Source of the DNA: Pseudarthrobacter phenanthrenivorans Sphe3
GTDB taxonomy: Bacteria; Actinomycetota; Actinomycetes; Actinomycetales; Micrococcaceae
Reading direction: 5' to 3'
NCBI RefSeq assembly: GCF_000189535.1
Contig: NC_015145.1
Coordinates: 62,001 to 126,000, forward strand
Length of the DNA stretch: 64,000 nucleotides
Shown in pieces: positions 55,771-64,000 of the stretch. Under the pieces are notes generated by a model that ran no database searches, had not been told where the DNA came from, and was given only the letters and a program-made list of their open reading frames with translations. A program made the translations under genes and the position numbers. Numbering within the stretch: the stretch's first letter is position 1; each line of letters begins with the position of its first letter.

Positions 55771-56478
55771 TCAGCGGACAAAGGGCGGGACGGATGCATC
55801 GTTGAATGGCTCAAACCAGTCCTGGACGTTCATTGGTGCAAAGCCCAACTGCAGGTTCAGCTCAACATCGTTCTCGAAACCATCCATCGCGTTCTGGTAA
55901 AGCAGATCGCTGTCCATATCCTCGAACATCTGCTCTTCAAGTGTCCCCCGCCAGTCGTCAGCCAGGTCCAGGTCATACGAGTCCTGAATGACTTCGACCT
56001 GGTCAAGAAGGCAGCGCAGCGCCAGCTCCTGGGCGACACAGGAAGGACGGCTCCAGCCGCGGGCCATCGCACCGGTCATGTCCACCGCAATCACGACAAA
56101 CCGTTGGACGAAGCCAATGTCGTATTTGTGCGCTTGCCCGGGAGGCAACCAGGATAGAACGAAGGTATTGGCGATGTCCTCGCGATCAATGGACTGAAGC
56201 TTCCGCAAGCCGGCGAGATCCTCAAAGAGTTGGTCGATCAGGATGATCGAGGCCTCCCAAAGCGCACCCGTCAGAAGCTTCGCCTGGAACAGGCTCCTGT
56301 CCCGGCGCTCCTGAGTGATCGATTCCATCCATTCAACGTCATCGGGACCCAGCATGCTGCGCTGCTCCGCCGTCAGATCTTCCAGTCGCGGCTCGAACCC
56401 CAACTGCTCCAGGCTCAACCCGGCAAGCCCCTCCCCTACCTGCAGCAGGTGCTCCATATAGTTCTCTTCCTGACTCAT
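55771..56478 (-). CDS. Hypothetical acidic protein
   Basis: A 235-residue acidic, mostly helical protein, MSQEENYMEHLLQVGEG..., with an aromatic, Asp/Glu-rich C-terminus. Central blocks RDRSLFQAKLLTGALWEASIILIDQLFEDLAGL and FVQRFVVIAVDMTGAMARGWSRPSCVAQELALRCLLDQVEVI look like helices. The upstream ATG at 56520 would add 14 odd residues and is less likely. I do not recognise the family; no catalytic motif stands out. Probably accessory to the nearby mobile region. Confidence 0.55.
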   Translation of the reverse strand: MSQEENYMEHLLQVGEGLAGLSLEQLGFEPRLEDLTAEQRSMLGPDDVEWMESITQERRDRSLFQAKLLTGALWEASIILIDQLFEDLAGLRKLQSIDREDIANTFVLSWLPPGQAHKYDIGFVQRFVVIAVDMTGAMARGWSRPSCVAQELALRCLLDQVEVIQDSYDLDLADDWRGTLEEQMFEDMDSDLLYQNAMDGFENDVELNLQLGFAPMNVQDWFEPFNDASVPPFVR

Positions 56479-56926
56479 GCCCCCCGATGCTACCGGGAGT
56501 TGCCGCAGCCTCGACTGCACTCATCGGAGCACACCACCAGCCCGACGGAATCTCCATTATCGGCCTTTCGCTAGTTGTGCCAGGAGACGGGAACTCGCAG
56601 TGCTATGCCATATGGACTTCTTTCAACGCGCTCCTGGCCTTGTGGCTTGAACCCGCCGTCACCCCACCGCCGCTGGGAGGGTCGAGGACAGCAAGACCGC
56701 GGCTAAGGCGCTCAGGCGTCATCGTAAAGCTCTGCGCATCTCAGTAGATGAATCCATGTGGAGCTTTCCCGCGCCGCTCGGCTCTTGTTCTCCGCCAAGC
56801 CGGGAAGGCTGACCAAGGAGTACGTCTTCTTCACCACGCTCCACTGAGAAAAAATCAGGGGCTTGTGAGGCGCTCGCATTAAATATAGGCTTTAGCTGTT
56901 TCCTATATTTAGAAGGGTCTTCAGCG
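56479..56926. other. Intergenic region before the second sugar-acid operon
   Basis: About 450 bases with no supported gene. A short frame near 56760-56848 ends LTKEYVFFTTLH and could be a decayed fragment, but I cannot name a source. The right end holds the AT-rich inverted repeat listed separately. Confidence 0.4.
56880..56911. promoter_or_regulatory. 10-bp inverted repeat operator of the sugar-acid/TRAP operon
   Basis: TAAATATAGG (56880-56889) and CCTATATTTA (56902-56911) form a perfect inverted repeat with a 12-base spacer, so the centres of the arms are 22 bases, two helical turns, apart. TATATT in the right arm could be a -10 box. The ribosome site AGAAGGG (56911-56917) follows, then the TTG start at 56927. 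AT-rich arms stand out in this GC-rich DNA. The regulator is not adjacent. Confidence 0.65.
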
Positions 56927-57967
56927 TTGCATACCCATCAGTCATTTCCGGTCCCTGACCTCATCCGACTTGCCGCAGAAGTGCTGCAGGCTCGCGGCGT
57001 CCCCGACGACGACGCCCAACTCACGGCCCGCTCGCTCGTCCAAGCAGACCAGCGCGGCATCTTCTCGCACGGCCTGCTGCGCCTGCCGTTGTACGCCGAG
57101 GCGCTCCGCCTGGGCGGCATTAACCCCACCCCGGCGATGACCTTTTCGTCCACCCGGAATGCCGTGGCCGTGCTCGATGCCGACGGGGCGCTTGGCCAGG
57201 TCGCCATGCAGGCGGCGGTTCGCAGGGTCATCGACGCCGGCGGTGCACACGGTATTGCCGCCGTCGCCGTCTCCAACAGCAGCCATTACGGAGCGGGAGC
57301 CTTCTGGAGCGACCAGCTCGCCGAGGCAGGCTTCCTCTCCTTCATCACTTCGTCCACCGGCCCCGTGGTCGCACCCCACGGTGGACTTGAGAAAGTGCTA
57401 GGAACCAACCCGCTCACACTTGGCGCACCCAGTGCCGGCGGGTGGCCCCTGACTGCCGACCTCGCCACAAGCAACGGCGCGTACGGCAAGGTCATTGCTG
57501 CCCGCAACGAGGGCCGGCAGCTTCCTGAGGGGTGGGCCGTGGACTTCGAGGGCAACCCGACCACCGATCCCGAAGCTGCAGCACTCGGGTCCATGATCCC
57601 TTTCGGCGGCCACAAGGGCTCGGCTGTCTCGGTGCTCCTCGAAGCCTTCGCCTCGTCACTCACCGATGCAACGTTCGCGTACGAGACCGTCGACATCTGG
57701 TCCAACCCTGCGTCCCGGATGAACAACGGGCACCTCGTCGTCGGAATCGACGCGGCTGCATTCGGAGGCCGGGACCACACCGAGGCCCGGGTTGCAGATC
57801 TTCAGCAGCGCGTCCGCATGTCGGGACCGGCCGGCCGCACCGTGCATGCGCCGGGGGACCCGGAACGGGCACGTGAGGCGGAAGCCGCCACGTCCGTCCA
57901 GTTGCCCGCCTCCACGGCAGACCAGCTCCGACGGCTCGCACACGAACTTTCGCTCACAACCGTCTGA
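56927..57967 (+). CDS. Ldh-family (malate/L-lactate/sugar-acid) dehydrogenase
   Basis: A 346-residue member of the LDH2/MDH2 family (PF02615) from a TTG start. Landmarks: DQRGIFSHGLLRLPLYAEAL (catalytic His in SHG), VAVSNSSHYGAGAFW, APHGGLEKVLGTNPLTLGAP, and GHKGSAVSVLLE. Members reduce or oxidise 2-oxoacids, ureidoglycolate or sugar-acid intermediates such as 2,3-diketogulonate with NAD(P). As the first gene of the TRAP/enolase operon, it probably acts on a keto sugar acid. The extension after residue 320 is Ala/Glu-rich. Confidence 0.9.
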   Translation: MHTHQSFPVPDLIRLAAEVLQARGVPDDDAQLTARSLVQADQRGIFSHGLLRLPLYAEALRLGGINPTPAMTFSSTRNAVAVLDADGALGQVAMQAAVRRVIDAGGAHGIAAVAVSNSSHYGAGAFWSDQLAEAGFLSFITSSTGPVVAPHGGLEKVLGTNPLTLGAPSAGGWPLTADLATSNGAYGKVIAARNEGRQLPEGWAVDFEGNPTTDPEAAALGSMIPFGGHKGSAVSVLLEAFASSLTDATFAYETVDIWSNPASRMNNGHLVVGIDAAAFGGRDHTEARVADLQQRVRMSGPAGRTVHAPGDPERAREAEAATSVQLPASTADQLRRLAHELSLTTV

Positions 57968-58045
57968 ACAAATCAGTCGGCCAAACCAACCGAACAGGCC
58001 GACCCTAAGTCCGGCACAACACGTATTCCCGGAAGGAACCTAGCA

Positions 58046-59086
58046 ATGAAGCTTGACCACTCCACCCCTGCCCGCCGTCGTCGTCGTACGGGTGCCGCCC
58101 TGGGCCTCGCGGCCACCGCGGCTCTGCTTCTCTCGGCCTGCAACGTCGGCACTCCCGTTGACCGTGACAAGGCGGCGCAGGCCGACGCCGGCGCCAAGAC
58201 CCTCCGCCTTGCCCATGTGTACGATGCCGGCCACCCGGTTGAGAAATGTGGCATTGCCACTCTGAAGAAAGAACTCGAAGGCAGCGGACTCCAGGTCCAG
58301 AGTTTCCCCGCTGCGCAGCTGGGCAGTGAGGCGGAGTCACTGGAACAGGTTTCTTCCGGCGCGCTTGACATGGCGGTAGCCGGGCCCTCCTTCCTCGGGG
58401 TCTGGGAAAAGGACGCAGCGGTGCTGGACGGTGCCTACCTGTTCAAGGACGTGGACCATTTCGTCAAGACTGTCGAGGGCGACACCATGAAAGGCGTCTT
58501 CGACAAGCTGTACGAAAGCTCCGACCTCAAGGTCCTCTCCAGCTGGTACTACGGCACCCGCCACGTCACCGCCAACAAGCAGATCAAGAGTTCCCAGGAC
58601 TTCGCAGGGTTGAAGATCCGCACCCCCAACGCACCGCTGTACCTGGAGAACATCAAGGCCATGGGCGGTACCGCCACACCAATGGCCCTGGACGAGGTCT
58701 ACCTTGCGCTCCAGCAGGGTGCCATCGACGCACAGGAAAACCCCATCCCCACCATCGCCACCGCGAAGTTCAACGAGGTCCAGGACTACATCAACCTCAC
58801 TGGCCACATGGTCCAAGGCGTCATGATCACCACCGGCCGCTCAGTCTACGAGGGCCTCACCGATGAAGAACGCAGCGCCCTTGAGGCTGCGATGGGCCCG
58901 GCAGCCGAAGCCGCCCGCAAGTGCATCGAGGAGCAGGAACAGAGCATCCTGGAGGAATGGAAGTCCGGCGACGGCATCAAGGTCAATGAGGATGTTGACC
59001 GCGAATCCTTCGCAGCCGCAGCCGAGGAAGCAATGCTCAAGCAGTCCTGGGGCGAGCTGTACCGGGAACTCAAGGACGCCCGATGA
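58046..59086 (+). CDS. dctP: TRAP transporter solute-binding lipoprotein DctP
   Basis: A 346-residue DctP-family binding protein. After an Arg-rich start the lipobox LSAC puts the lipidated cysteine at residue 32. The mature sequence has LRLAHVYDAGHPVEKC, QVQSFPAAQLGSEAESLEQV, and the conserved GLKIRTPNAPLYLENIKAMGGTATPMALDEVYLALQQGAIDAQENP, where the Arg of KIRTP binds the carboxylate. The ligand should be an acid; sugar acid fits the operon. Its stop overlaps dctQ (ATGA). Confidence 0.95.
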   Translation: MKLDHSTPARRRRRTGAALGLAATAALLLSACNVGTPVDRDKAAQADAGAKTLRLAHVYDAGHPVEKCGIATLKKELEGSGLQVQSFPAAQLGSEAESLEQVSSGALDMAVAGPSFLGVWEKDAAVLDGAYLFKDVDHFVKTVEGDTMKGVFDKLYESSDLKVLSSWYYGTRHVTANKQIKSSQDFAGLKIRTPNAPLYLENIKAMGGTATPMALDEVYLALQQGAIDAQENPIPTIATAKFNEVQDYINLTGHMVQGVMITTGRSVYEGLTDEERSALEAAMGPAAEAARKCIEEQEQSILEEWKSGDGIKVNEDVDRESFAAAAEEAMLKQSWGELYRELKDAR

Positions 59087-59694
59087 TTCCCAGCAATTCA
59101 CGGTCGGAGGCGCTCAAAGAGAACAACATCGCCACCGGCTCCCACGTCCCGCATGAACCGGATGAGCCGGACTTCGCCGAACAGCGCAGCCGGCTGTACC
59201 GGGGACTGGTTAACGTGGAGCGTGCAGCTTCCTGCACGCTCCTGGTGGCCACGCTCGCCCTGATCGTGCTGCAGGTGGTCAGCCGGTACGTGTTCAATGC
59301 GCCCTTCAGCTGGACAGAGGAGCTCGCCCGGTTCGCGCTGCTGTGGTTCACGTTTGTCTCCGCCGGCTTTGTGATGGCCCGCCGCATCCATATCGCCGTG
59401 GACCTGCTGGCCAGCAAGCTCGGACGGACCGGCACTGTCATCCTGGATACGTTCGCTCTGACGGCTGTGGTGGTAACCGCAGGCGTGATGGCGGTCAACG
59501 GCGCCCAGTCCGCCGTCGGCGCGAACCGGCTCCTGGCTCCGGCCACCAGTCTGCCGATGAGCGTCGTCTACAGCGCCGCGGTAACCGGGTTCATGCTCAT
59601 TTTCCTCCACGCTGCCCTGCACATTTACCTCAATCTCCGCCACCCCGAGGTCGTCCCCGACGCAATGGAAAACCTCGAGCGGGAAGCGGTTTAG
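59083..59694 (+). CDS. dctQ: TRAP transporter small permease DctQ
   Basis: A 203-residue protein with four helices after a long hydrophilic start of about 45 residues. NAPFSWTEELARFALLWFTFVSAGFVMARRIHIAVDLL is the typical DctQ block. It overlaps dctP by 4 bases and precedes dctM by seven bases. Confidence 0.93.
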   Translation: MIPSNSRSEALKENNIATGSHVPHEPDEPDFAEQRSRLYRGLVNVERAASCTLLVATLALIVLQVVSRYVFNAPFSWTEELARFALLWFTFVSAGFVMARRIHIAVDLLASKLGRTGTVILDTFALTAVVVTAGVMAVNGAQSAVGANRLLAPATSLPMSVVYSAAVTGFMLIFLHAALHIYLNLRHPEVVPDAMENLEREAV

Positions 59695-59701
59695 GACTCC
59701 C

Positions 59702-60982
59702 ATGACCCTCCTCATCATGCTTATTGCGCTGCTGGCGCTGCTGGCCCTGCGCGTTCCCGTCTCGTTTGCCCTGCTGATTCCGTCGGTGGCCTACGTCATC
59801 ATGGACCCGACGGCGCGGATGGGCACGGCAGTACAGCAGACGGTCTCCGGCGTGGACAGCTTTGCGATCCTCGCCGTGCCGATGTTCATCCTGCTTGGCA
59901 ACCTGGCCAACGTCTCCGGCATCACGGACAAGCTCTACGACGCCGCAGTAGCTGCCATCGGGCATCTCCGCGGCAGCCTTGGATACGTCAACGTCGCCAC
60001 CAGCTTCGGGTTCTCCTGGATGAGCGGAGCGGCGATCGCCGATGCCGCAGCCATGGGCCGGGTGCAAGTGCCGGCGATGGTGGAGCGCGGCTACAAGCGC
60101 GAGTTCGCCCTCGGTGTCACCGGCGCCTCCAGCCTCATCGCACCAATGATCCCGCCCAGCATTCCCGCCGTCATCTACGCTGTCACAGCGGGAGTATCCG
60201 TGGGCGCCCTGTTCATGGCCGGCATCGTGCCCGCCCTGGTGCTGGTCGCCTCTCTGTGCTTCACCGTCTGGCTGCTCATGCGCAAACGCGAGGAACTCCG
60301 GCTGCCAAAGTCCAGCTGGAAGCTGCGCGGGAAGACTACGCTGGCGGCCCTGCCCGCTATGGGTTCTGCCGTCGTCATCCTCGGCGGGATCCTCAGTGGC
60401 GTCTTCACTCCCACGGAAGCGAGCGGAATCGGCGTCATCTACATCCTGGTCCTGGCCCTGGCCTACCGGGCGCTGTCCTGGCGCAAGATCTACCGGACGC
60501 TGCTCACGACGGTGGAAACCTCCGGCTCGGTTCTGCTGATCGTTGCCGCGGCGGCACTCTTCGGCTGGGTTTTGGCCCGCGAGCAGGCTCCCCAGGTGGC
60601 CGCCAACCTGATCCTGGACATCACCAACCAGCCGATCGTGTTCCTGATCCTGGTGAATATCCTGCTCCTGATCGTCGGCTGCGTCCTGGAGCCGACGGCA
60701 GCGATCCTGATCCTGGTGCCCGTGCTGCTGCCGGTGGCCGAGACCTTTGGCATCGATCCCATCCACCTTGGAATCATGGTCATCTTCAACCTCCTGATCG
60801 GGCTGATCACACCCCCGGTGGGCCTGGTGCTCTTCGTGCTTTCGAGCGTGACCCGGGCGCCGGTACCGACAGTGATCAAGGGCATCCTCCCCTTCTTCGC
60901 CCCGATGGTCCTCACCCTCCTGGTCATCACCTTCGTCCCCGCGCTTACCGTCGGACTGCCCACGCTGCTGGGCTTCCTGTAA
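59702..60982 (+). CDS. dctM: TRAP transporter large permease DctM
   Basis: A 426-residue, 12-helix DctM with classical blocks: FAILAVPMFILLGNLANVSGITDKLYDA, SWMSGAAIADAAAMGRVQVPAMVERGYKREFALGVTGASSLIAPMIPPSIPAVIYAV and LITPPVGLVLFVLSSVTRAPV. With DctP and DctQ it forms a complete sodium- or proton-driven acid importer, unlike the lone permease at 24.7 kb. Confidence 0.95.
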   Translation: MTLLIMLIALLALLALRVPVSFALLIPSVAYVIMDPTARMGTAVQQTVSGVDSFAILAVPMFILLGNLANVSGITDKLYDAAVAAIGHLRGSLGYVNVATSFGFSWMSGAAIADAAAMGRVQVPAMVERGYKREFALGVTGASSLIAPMIPPSIPAVIYAVTAGVSVGALFMAGIVPALVLVASLCFTVWLLMRKREELRLPKSSWKLRGKTTLAALPAMGSAVVILGGILSGVFTPTEASGIGVIYILVLALAYRALSWRKIYRTLLTTVETSGSVLLIVAAAALFGWVLAREQAPQVAANLILDITNQPIVFLILVNILLLIVGCVLEPTAAILILVPVLLPVAETFGIDPIHLGIMVIFNLLIGLITPPVGLVLFVLSSVTRAPVPTVIKGILPFFAPMVLTLLVITFVPALTVGLPTLLGFL

Positions 60983-61022
60983 CCCTGACTGCCTGCGCCA
61001 AAACAGAACCAAGGAACTTTCC

Positions 61023-62327
61023 ATGTCACGCATCACTTCAGTACGAACCACCGACGTGCGCTTCCCCACCTCCCTGGACCTTTCCGGCTCTGACGCCGTG
61101 AACGTGGACCCGGACTACTCCGCCGCCTACGTTGAAATAGCCACGGACGACGGCGAACGCGGCTACGGCCTCGTTTTCACCTGCGGCCGCGGTAATGAAC
61201 TCATTACCGCGGCGATGGACAGCTACGGCGAACTGCTGGTGGGACGGGACACCGACGAGCTTGTCAACAACCTGGGAGACGCCTCCCGGCGGCTGGTCCA
61301 TGATTCACAGATGCGCTGGCTCGGTCCGGAGAAGGGCGTGTCGCACATGGCTTGCGGCGGCCTTGTCAACGCCCTGTGGGACGTACGGGCACGCCGCGAG
61401 AACAAGCCCTTGTGGCTGCTGCTCAGCGAGATGCCGGTCGAGGAACTGGTCAGCACCGTCGACTTCACCCACATCGGCAACGCCCTGACACCTCAGGATG
61501 CAACTGACATTCTTCAGCGCGGGCAGGCCGGCAAGCACGAACGCATTGCCGAACTCCAGCAAAACGGCTACCCGGCCTACACCACCACGCCCGGCTGGCT
61601 GGGCTATAGCGACGAGAAGCTCGTGCGTCTCTCAAAGGAGGCGGTCGCTGACGGTTTCGGGATGATCAAACTCAAGGTCGCAGGCAGCATCGAGGACGAC
61701 CGCCGTCGTCTTTCCCTGGCACGCGAAGCAGTGGGTCCCGACGTCCGCATCGCCATTGACGCCAACCAGCGCTGGGAAGAGCAGGAAGCGATCGACTGGG
61801 TCAACCAGCTGCAGGACTTCAACCCTTACTGGATTGAGGAACCCACCAGCACCGACGACATTTTGGCCCACGCAGCTATCCGCAAGGCCGTCCACCCTAT
61901 TAAAGTGGCGACGGGCGAGGCCGTGCAGAGCCGGATCATCTTCAAGCAGCTGCTGCAGGCCGGCGCCATCGACATCATGCAGATCGACTCCACCCGCGTT
62001 GCCGGCGTCAACGAGAACATCGCCAACCTGCTTCTCGCGGCGAAATTTAACACACCGGTTTGCCCGCATGCCGGGGGCGTGGGTCTGTGCGAGCTGGTCC
62101 AGCATTTCTCGTTCTTCGACTATGCGGCGATCAGCGGCACCATGGAGGACCGGGTCATCGAATTCGTTGACCATCTCCACGAGCACTTCAATGAGCCGGT
62201 GGTGGTTACCGGCGGGCGGTACCAGGCACCTAAGCTTCCCGGCGTCGGCGCTCAGATGTTCGACGAGTCTACGGCGCGGTGGACGTTCCCCACCGGTACC
62301 GGCTGGCAGGAACTGAACGAACGCTGA
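61023..62327 (+). CDS. Enolase-superfamily sugar-acid dehydratase, L-fuconate dehydratase type
   Basis: A 434-residue mandelate-racemase-group enolase. TTTPGWLGYSDEKLVRL is close to the L-fuconate dehydratase signature; KLKV has the catalytic Lys pair, IAIDANQRW gives a metal Asp, WIEEPTS and VATGEAVQ give other metal/acid positions, and CPHAGGVGLCE carries the catalytic His. It would dehydrate L-fuconate or, through the same stereochemistry, D-arabinonate to the 2-keto-3-deoxy acid. It follows the TRAP genes. Confidence 0.9.
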   Translation: MSRITSVRTTDVRFPTSLDLSGSDAVNVDPDYSAAYVEIATDDGERGYGLVFTCGRGNELITAAMDSYGELLVGRDTDELVNNLGDASRRLVHDSQMRWLGPEKGVSHMACGGLVNALWDVRARRENKPLWLLLSEMPVEELVSTVDFTHIGNALTPQDATDILQRGQAGKHERIAELQQNGYPAYTTTPGWLGYSDEKLVRLSKEAVADGFGMIKLKVAGSIEDDRRRLSLAREAVGPDVRIAIDANQRWEEQEAIDWVNQLQDFNPYWIEEPTSTDDILAHAAIRKAVHPIKVATGEAVQSRIIFKQLLQAGAIDIMQIDSTRVAGVNENIANLLLAAKFNTPVCPHAGGVGLCELVQHFSFFDYAAISGTMEDRVIEFVDHLHEHFNEPVVVTGGRYQAPKLPGVGAQMFDESTARWTFPTGTGWQELNER

Positions 62328-62353
62328 CCCGGATCAACCCCGGAAGGATCCCC

Positions 62354-63853
62354 ATGACTGCAACCATACTGACTATCGCCACCACCCCCGAGGACGTCGA
62401 CCAGACAGCCCAGGCTGCGCACCGCGCGTTCCTGGAGGCCGCCGCTGAAACGCCGTCCACCCGGGCGGCGCGATTGAAGGCCATCGCTTCAGCCCTCCGT
62501 GACAACGCGGATGAGTTGGTGGCACTGGGCCAGAAGGATACGCACCTGGCTGAAGCCCGTCTGCAGGGCGAGCTCAAGCGTTCAGCCTTCCAGCTCGACC
62601 TGTTCGCCGAAGAGGTCCTCGCCGGCGTGCCGCTCGACGCCACAGTGGACCACGCCGACCCCCATTGGGGCATGGGCCCGAGGCCGGATATCCGCCGGGT
62701 CAACGTGCCCCTCGGCGTCGTCGGTGTTTTCGGTGCCTCCAATTTCCCGTTTGCCTTCAGCGTGATGGGCGGAGACTCGGCGTCCGCACTCGCCGCAGGA
62801 TGCGCCGTCCTGCACAAGATCCATAGCGGACACCGGCAGCTCGCGCTGCGGACGGCGGAAGTGGTGCTCGAAGCCCTTCGTGGAACCGGGGCGCCGGAAG
62901 GTCTGTTCGCAGTCGTGGACGGCCGTGCCGCAGCGGAGGCCCTGGTTGACCATCCGCTGGTGAAGGCCGTCGGTTTCACCGGATCCACTGCAGGCGGCCG
63001 GGCGCTGTTCAACCGTGCCAGCGCCCGGCCGGAGCCGATTCCGTTCTACGGGGAGCTCGGAAGCATCAACCCCGTATTCGTGTTGCCCTCCGCGTGGCAG
63101 AACCGTGCGGTGGACATTCTCACCGGGTATGCCGGTTCTTTCACCATGGGTATGGGGCAGTTCTGCACCAAGCCCGGTCTGCTGTTCGTGCCCGACACCC
63201 TCGCCGAAGAGGAGCTGCGCGCCGTGCTCGAATCCGCGCTCGCCGAGGCACCGCTGGCCGAACTGCTCACACCCGGTCTGCGCGAATCCTTCGGCCAGGC
63301 CAGGGACGAGGTAGCCGCGCTCGACGGTGTCAGGACCTTGGTGCCCGGATCCGACGATGAGGTGCCCGCCCCCGCCGTCCTGCTCACGGACGCTGACGCC
63401 GTCACCCGCGACCCCGAGGTGCTTCACCGGGAGATGTTCGGGCCAGCCACCGTCGTCATCCGCTACCGTCATGCTGGCCAGCTCCCTGAACTGGCGTCTC
63501 TCATGGAAGGCCAGTTGACCACGACCATCCATGCCGACGACGGCGATGATGCCTCCCGCCTCCTCGACACCGTCACCGGCCTTGCCGGCAGGGTGTTGTG
63601 GAACGGCTGGCCGACCGGCGTAACCGTGTCCTATGCCCAGCAGCACGGCGGTCCCTACCCGGCCACCACGTCCCGCACCACCTCTGTGGGAACAGCCGCG
63701 ATCAGCCGGTTCACCAGGCCGGTCGCCTACCAGGATGTACCCGACGCGGTGCTGCCGGCGGCCCTCCAGGAGTCGAACCCGTGGAACATCATGCGCCGGG
63801 TGGACGGACGCTTTGAGGTAATTGGAACCGAGGAAGGGAAGGACGGACTGTGA
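62354..63853 (+). CDS. Aldehyde dehydrogenase, 2-oxoglutarate semialdehyde dehydrogenase type
   Basis: A 499-residue ALDH. Catalytic Cys in TMGMGQFCTKPG, Glu in ELGSINPVFV, cofactor loop TGSTAGGRAL. The N-terminal domain and the FCTKPG form are typical of the alpha-ketoglutarate semialdehyde (2,5-dioxovalerate) dehydrogenases in sugar-acid pathways. ATG at 62354 has GGAAGGA upstream; a longer frame begins in the previous gene. Its stop overlaps the next gene's GTG start by 4 bases. Confidence 0.9.
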   Translation: MTATILTIATTPEDVDQTAQAAHRAFLEAAAETPSTRAARLKAIASALRDNADELVALGQKDTHLAEARLQGELKRSAFQLDLFAEEVLAGVPLDATVDHADPHWGMGPRPDIRRVNVPLGVVGVFGASNFPFAFSVMGGDSASALAAGCAVLHKIHSGHRQLALRTAEVVLEALRGTGAPEGLFAVVDGRAAAEALVDHPLVKAVGFTGSTAGGRALFNRASARPEPIPFYGELGSINPVFVLPSAWQNRAVDILTGYAGSFTMGMGQFCTKPGLLFVPDTLAEEELRAVLESALAEAPLAELLTPGLRESFGQARDEVAALDGVRTLVPGSDDEVPAPAVLLTDADAVTRDPEVLHREMFGPATVVIRYRHAGQLPELASLMEGQLTTTIHADDGDDASRLLDTVTGLAGRVLWNGWPTGVTVSYAQQHGGPYPATTSRTTSVGTAAISRFTRPVAYQDVPDAVLPAALQESNPWNIMRRVDGRFEVIGTEEGKDGL

Positions 63854-64000
63854 ATCTTTCTGTCAGCGCACTGCTGCCCGACGACGCCGCGGCCGCGCTG
63901 CTGGTCGGACGGCTCTGGGATCCGGAAACAGCCGGGCCCCGGCCGGTCCTGGTGGACGGCGACACCCTCGTGGACCTGTTTGGGTACGCCGCGACGGTAT
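63850..64000 (+). CDS. Fumarylacetoacetate-hydrolase-family protein, N-terminal fragment
   Basis: The visible 50 residues start VNLSVSALLPDDAAAALLVGRLWDP and continue GPRPVLVDGDTLVDLFGYAATV. The 'LLP-D-A-x-x-ALLVGR-V/L-W-DP' start is characteristic of the FAH-family dehydratases found in sugar-acid oxidation clusters (as in Caulobacter XylX), which turn a 2-keto-3-deoxy-pentonate into 2-oxoglutarate semialdehyde. Coupled to the ALDH through GTGA. It runs off the window, so the active site is unseen. Confidence 0.75.
   Translation, partial: MNLSVSALLPDDAAAALLVGRLWDPETAGPRPVLVDGDTLVDLFGYAATV

Noticed and set aside
56487..56747. 86-residue frame before the second sugar-acid operon
   Set aside because: No ribosome site or family similarity, and it overlaps the promoter region of the minus-strand hypothetical gene.

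Overview
The window is high-GC DNA with dense, often 4-bp-overlapping genes. Its gene families point to an actinobacterium, most likely of the Arthrobacter/Pseudarthrobacter group (Micrococcaceae): a MptB-like polyprenol-phosphomannose mannosyltransferase, DUF4193, DUF3072, the CU044_2847 family, IclR/GntR-FCD regulated catabolic operons, and TTT and TRAP transporters. The genus is inferred from family content only. I see no tRNA, rRNA or CRISPR array.

Layout. (1) 1-6.5 kb is ordinary chromosome: a LacI-type regulator tail, RsgA GTPase, an atypical Nramp-family transporter, a zinc-ribbon protein, a membrane diguanylate cyclase and a MptB-like mannosyltransferase. (2) 6.5-15.3 kb holds two divergent operons that look like a dormancy/energy-stress module. 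On the minus strand, acetyl-CoA synthetase, E1-alpha, E1-beta, E2 and an acyl carrier protein are all translationally coupled, with no E3. On the plus strand are a CU044_2847-family protein, a phosphoribosyltransferase/alpha-beta-hydrolase fusion and an erythromycin-esterase-family protein. Two sequences resembling the mycobacterial DosR/DevR box lie between the operons. (3) 15.3-19.1 kb has two paralogous GT87-type membrane glycosyltransferases, both of which appear to start at AUU, and several small proteins. (4) 19.1-28 kb is an IclR-controlled acid-uptake and catabolism operon: TctB-TctA-TctC, an RraA-like aldolase, an NAD(P) dehydrogenase, a DctM-like permease with a tiny membrane partner, a cyclase-family hydrolase, then an SDR on the opposite strand. 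(5) 28-37 kb carries an MHS-type MFS carrier, a GntR-MFS pair, a MOSC protein, a short UvrA-like ABC protein, an AraC-VOC pair, a hemerythrin pseudogene with three frame breaks, and a GNAT acetyltransferase.

(6) 37.2-50.5 kb is a carbohydrate-catabolism island: a GntR-FCD regulator, a perfect 16-bp palindromic operator, a ribose-type ABC importer, a GMC dehydrogenase with its small subunit, an aldehyde dehydrogenase, a terminator-like hairpin, then Gfo/Idh/MocA dehydrogenase, DUF993 aldolase-like protein and glycerate kinase. The set suggests oxidation of an imported sugar or polyol, aldol cleavage and exit through glycerate; the substrate is unknown. (7) 50.5-55.6 kb is a recombinase-rich mobile region: tyrosine recombinase, small HTH protein, zinc-finger tyrosine-recombinase-like protein, a META-domain lipoprotein, DUF4193 and a serine recombinase. 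(8) 56.9 kb to the end is a second sugar-acid operon behind a 10-bp inverted repeat: Ldh-family dehydrogenase, a DctP-DctQ-DctM TRAP importer, an L-fuconate-dehydratase-family enolase, a ketoglutarate-semialdehyde-type dehydrogenase and the start of an FAH-family enzyme. Together these look like a non-phosphorylative route for L-fuconate or D-arabinonate.

The strongest candidates for something undescribed are the divergent acs/E1/E2/ACP and phosphoribosyltransferase/esterase module with DosR-like boxes, the GMC/DUF993/glycerate-kinase island, and the paired AUU starts.
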